Source of the DNA: QFOX01 sp033763655
GTDB lineage: Bacteria > Pseudomonadota > Alphaproteobacteria > Rickettsiales > UBA3002
Assembly (NCBI GenBank): GCA_033763655.1
Contig: JANRKD010000024.1
Coordinates: 1-5,196, forward strand
Length of the DNA: 5,196 nt
Reading direction: 5' to 3'
The translations under genes and the position numbers were made by a program. Positions 1 to 5,196 of the stretch are shown here, piece after piece (position 1 is the first letter of the stretch; each line of letters opens with the position of its first letter). The notes below the pieces were generated by a model, which had not been told where the DNA came from, did not search any database, and saw nothing but the letters and a program-made list of their open reading frames with translations.

Positions 1-110
1 AGACCCCGTCATTCGACGGGGTGACAGGTGGGGAAATAACGAGGCGACAAGCCGGGGGAATAACGGGGCGACAAGTGGGGAAATAACGAGGTGACAAGCC
101 GGAGGTGGCG
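1..110 (+). repeat. REP-like palindrome with tandem 23/24-nt tail (copy 1)
   Basis: Bases 1-26 are the first of three perfect 26-bp copies in the window. The core is a hairpin: ACCCCGTC (3-10), loop ATTC (11-14), GACGGGGT (15-22). The outer edge, GGGGTGACA, runs into a degenerate tandem tail with units at 21-43, 44-67, 68-90 and a partial one at 91-110. Each unit begins with GTGACA or GCGACA, and the full units share GGGGAATAACG or GGGAAATAACG. Nothing here looks protein coding. It resembles bacterial interspersed palindromic elements. Copy 1 is cut by the window edge, so its left boundary is unknown. Confidence 0.85.
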
Positions 111-165
111 AAGTATAAAACACGCCAAAATCCATTGCCCAGCCTTAGCCTTTCGCACTCTGCAT

Positions 166-191
166 TGTCACCCCGTCGAATGACGGGGTCT
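166..191 (-). repeat. REP-like palindrome, inverted copy (copy 2)
   Basis: This is the exact reverse complement of bases 1-26. The stem is 170-177 with 182-189, and the loop is GAAT. It ends 14 nt before the ATG of the GIY-YIG gene, so transcripts entering that gene from the left would carry a GC-rich hairpin just upstream of the start codon. Together with 1-26 it forms a 26-bp inverted pair enclosing about 140 bp. Confidence 0.85.
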
Positions 192-205
192 ACCTTGGGT
201 CATGC

Positions 206-490
206 ATGCAATACTACGTTTACATCCTTGCGTCGGCGTTTCATGGCACACTCTATGTCGGTGTAACGAACGATCTGATTCGTCGTGTGTGGGAACATAA
301 AGAGGGGGTTGCCGAAGGATTTACCAAAAAATATGGCGTAAACATGCTGATGTATTACGAAGTGCATACCTCGATTGAGGAAGCGATTAAGCGCGAAAAA
401 ATTATCAAAAAATGGCGCCGCGAGATTAAGTATGAAGCCATCGCGAAAGAGAATCCATTTTGGCACGATTTATACGAAACGCTTTTTTAA
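206..490 (+). CDS. small single-domain GIY-YIG nuclease-family protein
   Basis: This 94-aa protein is one GIY-YIG domain, matching the usual length of the small stand-alone family (COG2827-like). Motif 1 is YVYIL (residues 4-8), followed by LYVGVTNDL (16-24). The conserved arginine region is R26/R27 and the histidine H31. The probable metal-binding Glu is E64 in the REKIIKKW helix, and N83 lies near the C-terminus, so the domain looks intact. The start at 206 is the only in-frame ATG that preserves the first beta strand; no good Shine-Dalgarno is seen (TTGGGT at best). GIY-YIG enzymes cut DNA with one Mg2+ ion, but the cellular role of these short forms is not settled. The gene is flanked on both sides by palindromic repeats and is more A+T-rich than the genes to its right, which suggests acquisition. 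The family call is firm; the substrate is unknown. Confidence 0.9.
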   Translation: MQYYVYILASAFHGTLYVGVTNDLIRRVWEHKEGVAEGFTKKYGVNMLMYYEVHTSIEEAIKREKIIKKWRREIKYEAIAKENPFWHDLYETLF

Positions 491-520
491 GAAACCGGGT
501 CTCATCCCTTGCCTTCCATG

Positions 521-582
521 CTCCGGCTTGTCGTCCCATCGCCCCCGCACTCCGGCTTGTTACTCCGCATTTATTGCGGGGC
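521..582 (-). repeat. degenerate inverted member of the REP-like family
   Basis: Read on the minus strand, this stretch carries a divergent palindrome followed by ACAAGCCGGAG twice (complement of 550-560 and 521-531). The same 11-mer ends the tail of copy 1 at 94-104. The palindrome has arms at 563-569 and 575-581 (CTCCGCA with TGCGGGG) around a 5-nt loop, with one G-T wobble. The stem sequence differs from the main repeat but the layout, palindrome then GTAACAAGC or GTGACAAGC, is the same. It lies just downstream of the GIY-YIG gene. No ORF here is convincing. Confidence 0.6.
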
Positions 583-610
583 TTATCTTCTTGCATTCTG
601 TGGCCAAGAT

Positions 611-684
611 AGACCCCGTCATTCGACGGGGTGACAAGCTGGGGGAATAACGAGGTGACAAGCTGGGGGAATAACGGGGTGACG
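611..684 (+). repeat. REP-like palindrome with tandem 24-nt tail (copy 3)
   Basis: Bases 611-636 are identical to 1-26. The tail follows in two nearly identical 24-nt units, 631-654 and 655-678, differing only near their ends (CGAG against CGGG), and then the start of a third unit, GTGACG. The tail is cleaner than that of copy 1, suggesting more recent duplication. It lies between the GIY-YIG gene and the end of the minus-strand membrane protein gene. The sequence from 685 to 738 shows nothing further. Confidence 0.85.
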
Positions 685-738
685 ACCCTGCCGCCTGTGC
701 AATTTACGAAAAAACGCCAGAGCGGAAAGGGATGCGGA

Positions 739-1191
739 TTAAATGGTAGGCTCGGCGCTGTGGGTTTGATGTTTATCCGCTTCCACAGCGGCTGCGTGCG
801 TGCCATGTTCTTTGCGTGAGGAAAACGCTTCCGTAAAGCGCTTCTGGTTTTCTTCCTGAACCGTTATGACTTGCTTTAAATTCGCATTCTCTTGTTCGGC
901 GATGGTTAGCTGTGTCTGGGATTCATTGAATTGTTCCTGTCCATTTTTTCCCTTGTTCCAGCCGATGACTGCGCCCACGATGGAGGTTGCCAATACAAAC
1001 AGGTTTGCCCCGTACCAGTTTCTTATTGATTCTATTGGCTTGCCATTCACGATGCTTTTGATGGCGCTCCATCGGAAGGGAATCATGGCTAACCTGCCGA
1101 GTATACCACCAACGCCCCAGCCGCCAAAGGCCGACCACGCTTTGCCCGGGCCTTTATATTCTTCCGCTTGTCTGCTTACTGGCCGTTCCAT
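739..1191 (-). CDS. hypothetical protein with one membrane segment and a C-terminal coiled coil
   Basis: This 150-aa protein is not recognised. Residues 19-37 are rich in Gly and hydrophobics (WSAFGGWGVGGILGRLAMI) and may associate with the membrane. Residues 62-78 (ANLFVLATSIVGAVIGW) form a plausible transmembrane helix, followed by a basic NKGKNG turn. Residues 85-120 are Gln/Glu/Asn-rich with hydrophobics spaced like a coiled coil (LTIAEQENANLKQVITVQ). The C-terminal 25 residues are His-rich and polar, probably disordered. The start at 1191 was chosen because AGGGAG lies 7 nt upstream; a longer frame reaches 1314 but would overlap thiE and lacks such a site. The gene is divergent from thiE and ends about 55 nt from the repeat tail. 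It could be a small envelope or phage-type protein; no function is assigned. Confidence 0.65.
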   Translation of the reverse strand: MERPVSRQAEEYKGPGKAWSAFGGWGVGGILGRLAMIPFRWSAIKSIVNGKPIESIRNWYGANLFVLATSIVGAVIGWNKGKNGQEQFNESQTQLTIAEQENANLKQVITVQEENQKRFTEAFSSRKEHGTHAAAVEADKHQTHSAEPTI

Positions 1192-1198
1192 AACATTT

Positions 1199-1204
1199 CT
1201 CCCT
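1199..1204 (-). promoter_or_regulatory. Shine-Dalgarno of the minus-strand membrane protein gene
   Basis: On the minus strand this reads AGGGAG, 7 nt before the ATG at 1191. It is the strongest ribosome binding site in the window. It decides the start of this gene against the upstream ATGs at 1252-1254 and near 1314. Confidence 0.65.
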
Positions 1205-1208
1205 GAAT

Positions 1209-1272
1209 CATGAACAATACCTTGAGTATAATCCCACCACCCCTCTGCGTGCATGACAATTTCATGACAATT
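1209..1272. promoter_or_regulatory. candidate divergent promoter with direct-repeat operator
   Basis: The 115-bp gap between the minus-strand gene and thiE contains TATAAT on the plus strand (1227-1232) and, overlapping it, TATACT on the minus strand (complement of 1225-1230). Neither has a good -35 hexamer at the usual spacing. CATGACAATT is repeated exactly at 1252-1261 and 1263-1272 (11-bp period). A looser copy, CATGAACAAT, is at 1209-1218, 43 bp or about four helical turns away. Repeats on one helical face are typical of regulator sites, but no regulator can be named. Confidence 0.35.
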
Positions 1273-1306
1273 GCCTTTCCGGCGGCGGTGGATTAAAGCC
1301 CAACCC

Positions 1307-1978
1307 ATGAGCACCGAACCTTATCTTTGCCGTCTGTATCTCGTTTCGCCCGGCGTGCTGGCATTAAGCGCGTTTGCGACGCAGCTTGAAGCGGCGCTTT
1401 CGGCAGGAGATGTGGCGGCCTTCCAGTTGCGGCTGAAAGGGGCGAGTGATGACGAAATCCGCGAGGCAGTGCGGGTGCTGATGCCGATTACCCATGCGCA
1501 TGGGGTGGCATTTATTCTGAACGACCGGGTTGATCTCGCCAGAGAAATGGGCGTCGATGGCGTGCATCTCGGGCAGGAGGATATGAAACTGGCCGAGGCG
1601 CGGGTGCTGCTTGGCGACGCGGTGGCGATTGGCATCAGTTGCCATGATTCGGGGCATCTCGCGATGGAAGCGGGCGAAGGCGGCGCGGATTATGTCGCCT
1701 TTGGGGCGTACCATCCGACGCAGTCGAAATCGCCGGAGAAATTGGCGATGTATGGCACGCCTAAGCCCGATTTGTTGCCCTGGTGGAGCACCTATACCAC
1801 CGTACCTTCGGTGGCGATTGGCGGGCTGACGCCGGAAAATTGCGGCGAACTGGTGACGCAGGGCGCGGATTTTATTGCGGCAATTACGGCGGTGTGGAGC
1901 GCGCCCGAGGGTGCGGCAGCGGCAGTGAAGGCCTTTAATACCGCGATTAAGCACGGGCTTTCGGCGCGCCAGATCTAG
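1307..1978 (+). CDS. thiE: thiamine-phosphate synthase
   Basis: ThiE joins HMP pyrophosphate and thiazole phosphate to make thiamine monophosphate in the cytoplasm. The 223-aa length fits the family (about 210-220). Family motifs appear in order: LYLVSP at the first beta strand; Q40, R42 and K44, the QLRLK pyrophosphate-binding pattern; NDRVDLA (72-78); DGVHLGQED (84-92); GISCH (109-113); DYVAFGAYHPTQSK (128-141), the local form of the usual GPxFPTxTK; and AIGGLTPEN (170-178). The barrel therefore looks complete. The ATG at 1307 was chosen because the first strand follows it directly; an in-frame TTG at 1271 would add 12 mostly basic residues and has no support. No clear Shine-Dalgarno is seen, and no TPP riboswitch is recognisable in the short leader. 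No other thi gene is nearby. It is followed 76 bp later by efp on the same strand. Confidence 0.93.
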   Translation: MSTEPYLCRLYLVSPGVLALSAFATQLEAALSAGDVAAFQLRLKGASDDEIREAVRVLMPITHAHGVAFILNDRVDLAREMGVDGVHLGQEDMKLAEARVLLGDAVAIGISCHDSGHLAMEAGEGGADYVAFGAYHPTQSKSPEKLAMYGTPKPDLLPWWSTYTTVPSVAIGGLTPENCGELVTQGADFIAAITAVWSAPEGAAAAVKAFNTAIKHGLSARQI

Positions 1979-2045
1979 CTAAAAGCGCTTCACGCTTGCA
2001 AGTTTGCCGTCCTCTTGCTAGTTCAGGCGCTCAAAATTTCTTTAT

Positions 2046-2049
2046 GGAG
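2046..2049 (+). promoter_or_regulatory. Shine-Dalgarno of efp
   Basis: GGAG lies 5 nt before the efp ATG and supports the start at 2055. The 76-bp gap after thiE has only a poor promoter match (TTGCAA at 1996 with TAGTTC 17 nt later), so whether efp has its own promoter or is read through from thiE is open. Confidence 0.6.
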
Positions 2050-2054
2050 TTTCT

Positions 2055-2618
2055 ATGCGTATTGATGGTTCGAGCGTTCGCGCGGGCATGGTGATGGAAT
2101 TCGAAGGCAAATTGTGGGTGGTCACCAGCCACGAAATCCGCACGCCGGGTAATTTGCGCTCATTCAACCAGGTCGAGATGAAAGATATTAAAAGCGGCAA
2201 CAAGCGTGGCCTGCGTCTGCGCCCGGATGAGGCAATGGAGCGCGTGACGCTCGACCAGCGCGATTTCCAATATCTCTACCGCGAAGGCGACACGCTGACC
2301 TTCATGGATCAGGAAAACTACGAGCAGATCACCATGCAGGCCGATTTCCTCGGCGACCGCGCGGCCTTCCTGCAGGACGGCATGGTGGTGCAGGTGGAGT
2401 TGCACGAGGGCAACCCCATCGGCGTGAAGCTGCCCGATCAGGTGACGCTTGAGATCGTTGAGGCCGACCCGGTAGTCAAAGGCCAGACGGCCAGCTCGTC
2501 CTACAAACCCGCCAAGCTCGAAAATGGCGTGCGGGTGATGGTGCCGCCGTTCATTGGCATGGGGGACCGGATTGTGGTCAACACCAACGAACTGACCTAT
2601 GTCGAGCGCGCGAAATAG
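2055..2618 (+). CDS. efp: translation elongation factor P
   Basis: EF-P binds between the ribosomal P and E sites and relieves stalling at consecutive prolines. The 187-aa length is standard for three beta-barrel domains. Recognisable features are the N-terminal KOW-like domain (MRIDGSSVRAGMV...W21), the FNQVEMKD strand (37-44), the OB-domain signature FMDQENYEQI, a typical QDGMVVQVE segment, and a C-terminal domain with VVKGQTASSSYKPAKLENG and MVPPF. The oddity is the tip loop: residues 30-37 read TPGNLRSF where most EF-Ps have PGKGxAF, or PGR in the Pseudomonas type. Asn33 (AAT, 2151-2153) therefore occupies the place of the modified Lys/Arg, and an Arg sits two residues later (R35). Other parts of the protein look normal, so it is probably a functional but differently modified or unmodified EF-P. 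It is convergent with suhB, 67 bp apart. Confidence 0.95.
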   Translation: MRIDGSSVRAGMVMEFEGKLWVVTSHEIRTPGNLRSFNQVEMKDIKSGNKRGLRLRPDEAMERVTLDQRDFQYLYREGDTLTFMDQENYEQITMQADFLGDRAAFLQDGMVVQVELHEGNPIGVKLPDQVTLEIVEADPVVKGQTASSSYKPAKLENGVRVMVPPFIGMGDRIVVNTNELTYVERAK

Positions 2619-2685
2619 CCGTCTGAGGGTGGCGCGTGCTGCCTGTAGTTTTTTAGAAATGTGTTCGAAGAAAAGCGCCTGCGTT

Positions 2686-3483
2686 TTACGCGTTGAGCAG
2701 GCCTTGCAGCTTTTTGTGGATGAGGCCGTTACTGGCTAAAACACTGCCTTTGCCGTCGGTGATGATGGGTGTGCCGTCGAGTGCGGTGACCATGCCGTTC
2801 GCTTCTTTCACGAGCAGGGCGCCGGCGACCATATCCCAGCTGTTCAGGCGTGGATACCACATGCCATCGAGGCGACCTGCGGCGACATAGGCGAGGTCGA
2901 GCGCGGCAGAGCCTGAGCAGCGCACGGTCGCGTCTTCTGCCACGATGCGTGAGAAAGCAGCGAGGGATTGCTCGAAATTCGGGCGGGTTTTGCGTGGTGC
3001 GGTGGTCGAGAGCAGCAGATCCTCGCGACGGCTGGAAGCGCGGATGCGCGCACTGTTGAGATAGGCGCCCTGCTTGGCTTCGGCGGTGAACATTTCGTCG
3101 TGGATGGGGTCGTAGACGAGGCCTGCGATAGTTTCCCACTCACCCTTGGCGTTCATTTCCTGCGCGCCGACGGAAATGGAGATATAGGCAATCGCGTGGA
3201 TGAAATTGGTGGTGCCGTCAATCGGGTCGATGACAAAGCGGTGTTTTTTATCCGCGCCTTCGACGACGCCGGACTCTTCAGTCAGAAAGCTGAATTTTGG
3301 GCGGGCTTTCTGCAATTCCTCGATGAGGATTTTATCGGTGCGCAGATCGGCGTTGGTCACAAAGTTCGCTGCGCCTTTTTTCGAAATCTGCAATTTGTCG
3401 ATTTCACCGAAATCACGCACCACCCCACGTGCGGCTTTGCGCACGGCGGCGATCATCACGGTCATCAGGGCGGATTGCGACAT
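2686..3483 (-). CDS. suhB: inositol monophosphatase family protein (SuhB-like)
   Basis: This 265-aa protein has the length and all main motifs of the Mg2+-dependent inositol monophosphatase fold: TNAD (43-46), EESG (69-72) with the metal-binding Glu, DPIDGTTNF (86-94) with both metal-binding aspartates, and WDMVAGALLVKEANG starting at W216. Enzymes of this family hydrolyse inositol-1-phosphate and related sugar phosphates; in E. coli SuhB also takes part in rRNA transcription antitermination. Which role applies here cannot be read from sequence. The start at 3483 (MSQSALMTVM) gives the normal N-terminus. The frame stays open to an ATG at 3597, but the extra 38 residues are Cys/Arg/His-rich, unlike the family, and overlap the intergenic region. 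No clear Shine-Dalgarno precedes 3483; M7 is an alternative start. The gene is convergent with efp and divergent from the proline-rich gene. Confidence 0.92.
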   Translation of the reverse strand: MSQSALMTVMIAAVRKAARGVVRDFGEIDKLQISKKGAANFVTNADLRTDKILIEELQKARPKFSFLTEESGVVEGADKKHRFVIDPIDGTTNFIHAIAYISISVGAQEMNAKGEWETIAGLVYDPIHDEMFTAEAKQGAYLNSARIRASSRREDLLLSTTAPRKTRPNFEQSLAAFSRIVAEDATVRCSGSAALDLAYVAAGRLDGMWYPRLNSWDMVAGALLVKEANGMVTALDGTPIITDGKGSVLASNGLIHKKLQGLLNA

Positions 3484-3618
3484 AGCGTGCGTGTCTAGAG
3501 TAAAGGTGGCCGAGGTGCAAGCGCCTTGTCGGCATAATCGCACTTGCCAGTGGGGGCAATGCTTTGCTACAACCCGAGTTCCTCGCAAAATCATCAATAA
3601 AATAATGACCTCCGCGCT
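3484..3618. promoter_or_regulatory. divergent intergenic region between suhB and the proline-rich gene
   Basis: These 135 bp separate two divergent starts, so they should hold promoters for both genes. For the plus strand, TAAAAT at 3598-3603 is the best -10-like match but has no matching -35; TTGCTA (3564) with CAAAAT (3586) at 16-bp spacing is an alternative. A hairpin TTGCC/GGCAA (3544-3548 with 3555-3559) may be an operator half-site pair or chance. Minus-strand candidates are poorer. Neither start has a strong Shine-Dalgarno. Confidence 0.3.
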
Positions 3619-5196
3619 ATGTCCGCATTTACGCTCCTGACACTCAAGGCCACCCGCGCCGCGCTACTTGGCGGTGTCTGTGGGCTTGTCTGGGTAAGTG
3701 TGCCCGAGATGGCGGCGGCGCGCGATTTAGTGCCCGATCAACCGAGTGTCGAAATAAATCTTGAGGCACTGCGCGCCTTACAACCCGCGCAGTATGCGCC
3801 GGTAACCGTGGCTCCCGTGCCGCCGCCGATTGTCTATCAGCCCGCGCCGGTGGCGGAAAAACCCGCCCCACTGCCGACACCGCCTGCCGTGCCCTCCCTG
3901 CGCAAGGTGCCGGTGGAAAATATCCCGGCATTGCCGCCTGCGCCACCCGTCGCTGCCCCACCCCGGGCGGAAGCGCCGCTTGCGCCGTTGCCCACCCCGC
4001 CTGCGCCAAAACCATCCGGGGTCGAGGCCTGGCAGACGCCGCCTTTGCCGACAGTCGTCCCCGCGACGCAGTTGCCGCCTGCGCCTGCGTCCGAGAGTGC
4101 GCCTGCCGAAGCGTCCGCCCTGCGTCCGGGTGAAATACCGCCCTTGCCGGCGGCGGTGCTGCCGCCGCTGAACCGTTCGCGCGTGCCAACGCCGCTGCCG
4201 CCATCACCGGCTTTGGTGCCGGAGGCTTTGGAAGCGCCATTGCCGCCGCCGCCCGCGCCACAGGTTGACGCCCCGGCGGCAGTGAAAGCCGTCGCAAAGA
4301 AAAGCGAAGCAAAGAAAGAGAAAAAGAAAGAGAAAATTTCTGCGCCGCCGGTACAGAAAATGCTGCCAGTCGAAAATAAAACGGAAATCGGGAAGCCCGG
4401 CGACACGCTTGCACCGGCAGCGATTTCCACCGCGCCGATGATGGTGCCGGTGCCCAAAGCGCCACCGGCCCTGCCGCCTTCGGTCAGCAAGCGCCTCGAG
4501 CAGGCCGCCGCGCCGGAACCTGCGAAACAAGGCATCCTTGTCGATACGAAAACGGTGAAAGAGAGCGCCGCCACCCCGCAAAAGCCAGGTGAAAAGGCCG
4601 CCGCCGCGCCTTCGGAAAAGCTGCCGGAAATGGCACCGGTTGCGCCGGATCATGCGCCGATTATGCTGCCAAAAACACAGATCGCGCCGCTGCCTAAGCC
4701 GGTTGCACCACCCGCTGCGGTTCCTGCGTTGCCCGAATTACCGCGCCCGCCTGCCGCGGTGGTCGCGCCGGTAAAGGAAGCGCCCGCGCCGGTGGCGACA
4801 CCTGCGGTTGCGCCACCCGCCGCGGTTCCTGCGTTGCCGAAAGCCCCTGCGGAAAATACGCTGGCGATTCCGCCCAAGCCCGCGTTACCCTCGCTGACGG
4901 CGATTACCGGCGATAAGCCGCGAAGCAGCAGCGATATTCTGCAGCCGAAAGACGCCATTCAGGCCGCACCGCTGGCTCCCGCCTTACCTGTCACCGCTAA
5001 TCCACCTGCACCAGTGCTGCCGTTGCCGCTGCCTGCGGTGAAGCCGGTGGCGGAAAAACCGGCGGCGGTGAAACCTGCGCCGGTGGTGGAGAAACCTGCC
5101 CCAGTGCTGCCGTTGCCGCTGCCTGCAGTGAAGCCGGTGGCGGAAAAAAAACCAGCAGCAGTGAAACCTGCGCCGGTGGTGGAGAAACCTGCCCCA
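3619..5196 (+). CDS. secreted proline/alanine-rich protein, 3' end outside window
   Basis: The frame is open for 526 codons with no stop and is cut by the window edge. Residues 1-35 look like a Sec signal peptide: basic K10 and R13, hydrophobic ALLGGVCGLVWVSV, then a probable cleavage near MAAA-RD. A less repetitive segment follows (DLVPDQPSVEINLEALRAL, about 36-54). From about residue 58 the protein is almost wholly Pro/Ala/Val/Leu with scattered Lys/Glu, and includes PPP (68-70), PPPP (209-212) and a Lys/Glu-rich patch (222-240, AKKSEAKKEKKKEK). Short internal repeats occur (VAPPAAVPALP twice), and a 30-residue unit is duplicated at the end. It is most likely a periplasmic or outer-membrane protein with an extended linker. 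A folded C-terminal domain such as OmpA/peptidoglycan-binding or TonB-like could follow, but that is inference because the C-terminus is not present. Consistent codon use and a steady reading frame argue it is real despite low complexity. Confidence 0.75.
   Translation, partial: MSAFTLLTLKATRAALLGGVCGLVWVSVPEMAAARDLVPDQPSVEINLEALRALQPAQYAPVTVAPVPPPIVYQPAPVAEKPAPLPTPPAVPSLRKVPVENIPALPPAPPVAAPPRAEAPLAPLPTPPAPKPSGVEAWQTPPLPTVVPATQLPPAPASESAPAEASALRPGEIPPLPAAVLPPLNRSRVPTPLPPSPALVPEALEAPLPPPPAPQVDAPAAVKAVAKKSEAKKEKKKEKISAPPVQKMLPVENKTEIGKPGDTLAPAAISTAPMMVPVPKAPPALPPSVSKRLEQAAAPEPAKQGILVDTKTVKESAATPQKPGEKAAAAPSEKLPEMAPVAPDHAPIMLPKTQIAPLPKPVAPPAAVPALPELPRPPAAVVAPVKEAPAPVATPAVAPPAAVPALPKAPAENTLAIPPKPALPSLTAITGDKPRSSSDILQPKDAIQAAPLAPALPVTANPPAPVLPLPLPAVKPVAEKPAAVKPAPVVEKPAPVLPLPLPAVKPVAEKKPAAVKPAPVVEKPAP
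4702..4839 (+). repeat. 33-bp coding repeat (VAPPAAVPALP) at 4702-4734 and 4807-4839
   Basis: Two in-frame copies 105 bp apart encode the same 11 residues and differ only at third codon positions (GCA/GCG, GCT/GCC, CCC/CCG). They lie inside the proline-rich gene. The silent-only differences suggest an older duplication kept at the protein level. Confidence 0.7.
5011..5196 (+). repeat. tandem 90/93-bp coding repeat in the proline-rich gene
   Basis: Unit 1 is 5011-5100 and unit 2 is 5101-5193; the window stops after the first codon of a possible third unit (CCA, 5194-5196). The encoded unit starts PVLPLPLPAVKPVAEK and ends KPAPVVEKPA. Unit 2 has one extra Lys from an A run grown from 5 (5054-5058) to 8 (5144-5151), which keeps the frame. 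The remaining differences are silent G-to-A changes in Ala and Pro codons. Near identity points to recent duplication. Confidence 0.85.

Noticed and set aside
1..684. CRISPR array
   Set aside because: Repeats are in both orientations, irregularly spaced, and the tandem units lack unique spacers; no cas gene is present.
712..732. Terminator for the minus-strand membrane protein gene
   Set aside because: On the minus strand CGC-TCTG-GCG is followed by a T6 run, but the stem is only 3 bp.
426..806. Minus-strand 126-aa frame through the repeat block
   Set aside because: It runs antisense through the GIY-YIG end and the tandem repeats, and its repeated LFPQLVT peptide is only the translated repeat. 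No start signal or domain was found.
1192..1306. TPP riboswitch upstream of thiE
   Set aside because: No recognisable TPP-aptamer segments (such as the CUGAGA core) were seen in the 115-bp gap.
1192..1314. Longer N-terminus for the minus-strand membrane protein gene
   Set aside because: It would overlap the thiE start and the candidate promoter; the Shine-Dalgarno at 1199-1204 fits the ATG at 1191.
1979..2054. Terminator or promoter between thiE and efp
   Set aside because: AAGCG/CGCTT (1983-1997) can pair, but no T tract follows; TTGCAA with TAGTTC is too weak a promoter match.
2619..2690. Intrinsic terminator between convergent efp and suhB
   Set aside because: There is a T6 run at 2650-2655 and an AAAA...TTTT arrangement at 2671-2687, but the stems are only 2-4 bp or bulged, so no convincing hairpin was found.
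3484..3597. N-terminal extension of suhB to 3597
   Set aside because: The extra residues do not resemble the family, and M at 3483 gives the normal length.
3644..4958. Several long minus-strand frames (up to 273 aa) opposite the proline-rich gene
   Set aside because: GC-rich Pro/Ala codons leave few stops in the other frames. These frames overlap one another, have Gly/Ala/Arg-rich shadow composition and show no domain.

Overview
The window looks like chromosomal DNA of an alphaproteobacterium. It is mid-to-high GC in the genes, and the EF-P, SuhB and ThiE sequences have an alphaproteobacterial look, but no species can be named from the sequence alone. Five complete protein genes and one gene cut by the right edge can be supported, together with a clustered family of palindromic repeats. 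No RNA gene, insertion sequence or CRISPR array is visible.

Left part (1-738): a small single-domain GIY-YIG nuclease gene (206-490, +) sits inside a set of REP-like repeats. A perfect 26-bp repeat with an 8-bp GC-rich stem occurs at 1-26 (+), 166-191 (inverted) and 611-636 (+). Two of these copies continue into tandem 23/24-nt tails, and a degraded inverted member lies at 521-582. The nuclease gene is visibly more A+T-rich than the genes to its right. The whole block resembles a mobile or expanding accessory module, by analogy with REP/RAYT systems.

Middle (739-2618): an unrecognised 150-aa protein with one membrane segment and a likely coiled coil (739-1191, -) is divergent from thiE (1307-1978, +). 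The region between them carries -10-like sequences on both strands and a CATGACAATT direct repeat phased at 11 bp. After thiE comes efp (2055-2618, +), whose tip loop has Asn where most EF-Ps carry the modifiable Lys or Arg.

Right part (2686-5196): suhB (inositol monophosphatase family, 2686-3483, -) is convergent with efp and divergent from a long secreted Pro/Ala/Val-rich protein. That gene starts at 3619 and is still open after 526 codons at the window edge. It contains PPP and PPPP runs, a Lys/Glu-rich patch and a tandem 30/31-residue repeat at the end of the window.

ThiE (thiamine), EF-P (translation of proline runs) and SuhB are housekeeping functions. The proline-rich exported protein is probably an envelope protein and should be a client of the nearby EF-P. 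The most notable points are the REP/GIY-YIG block and the unusual EF-P tip.
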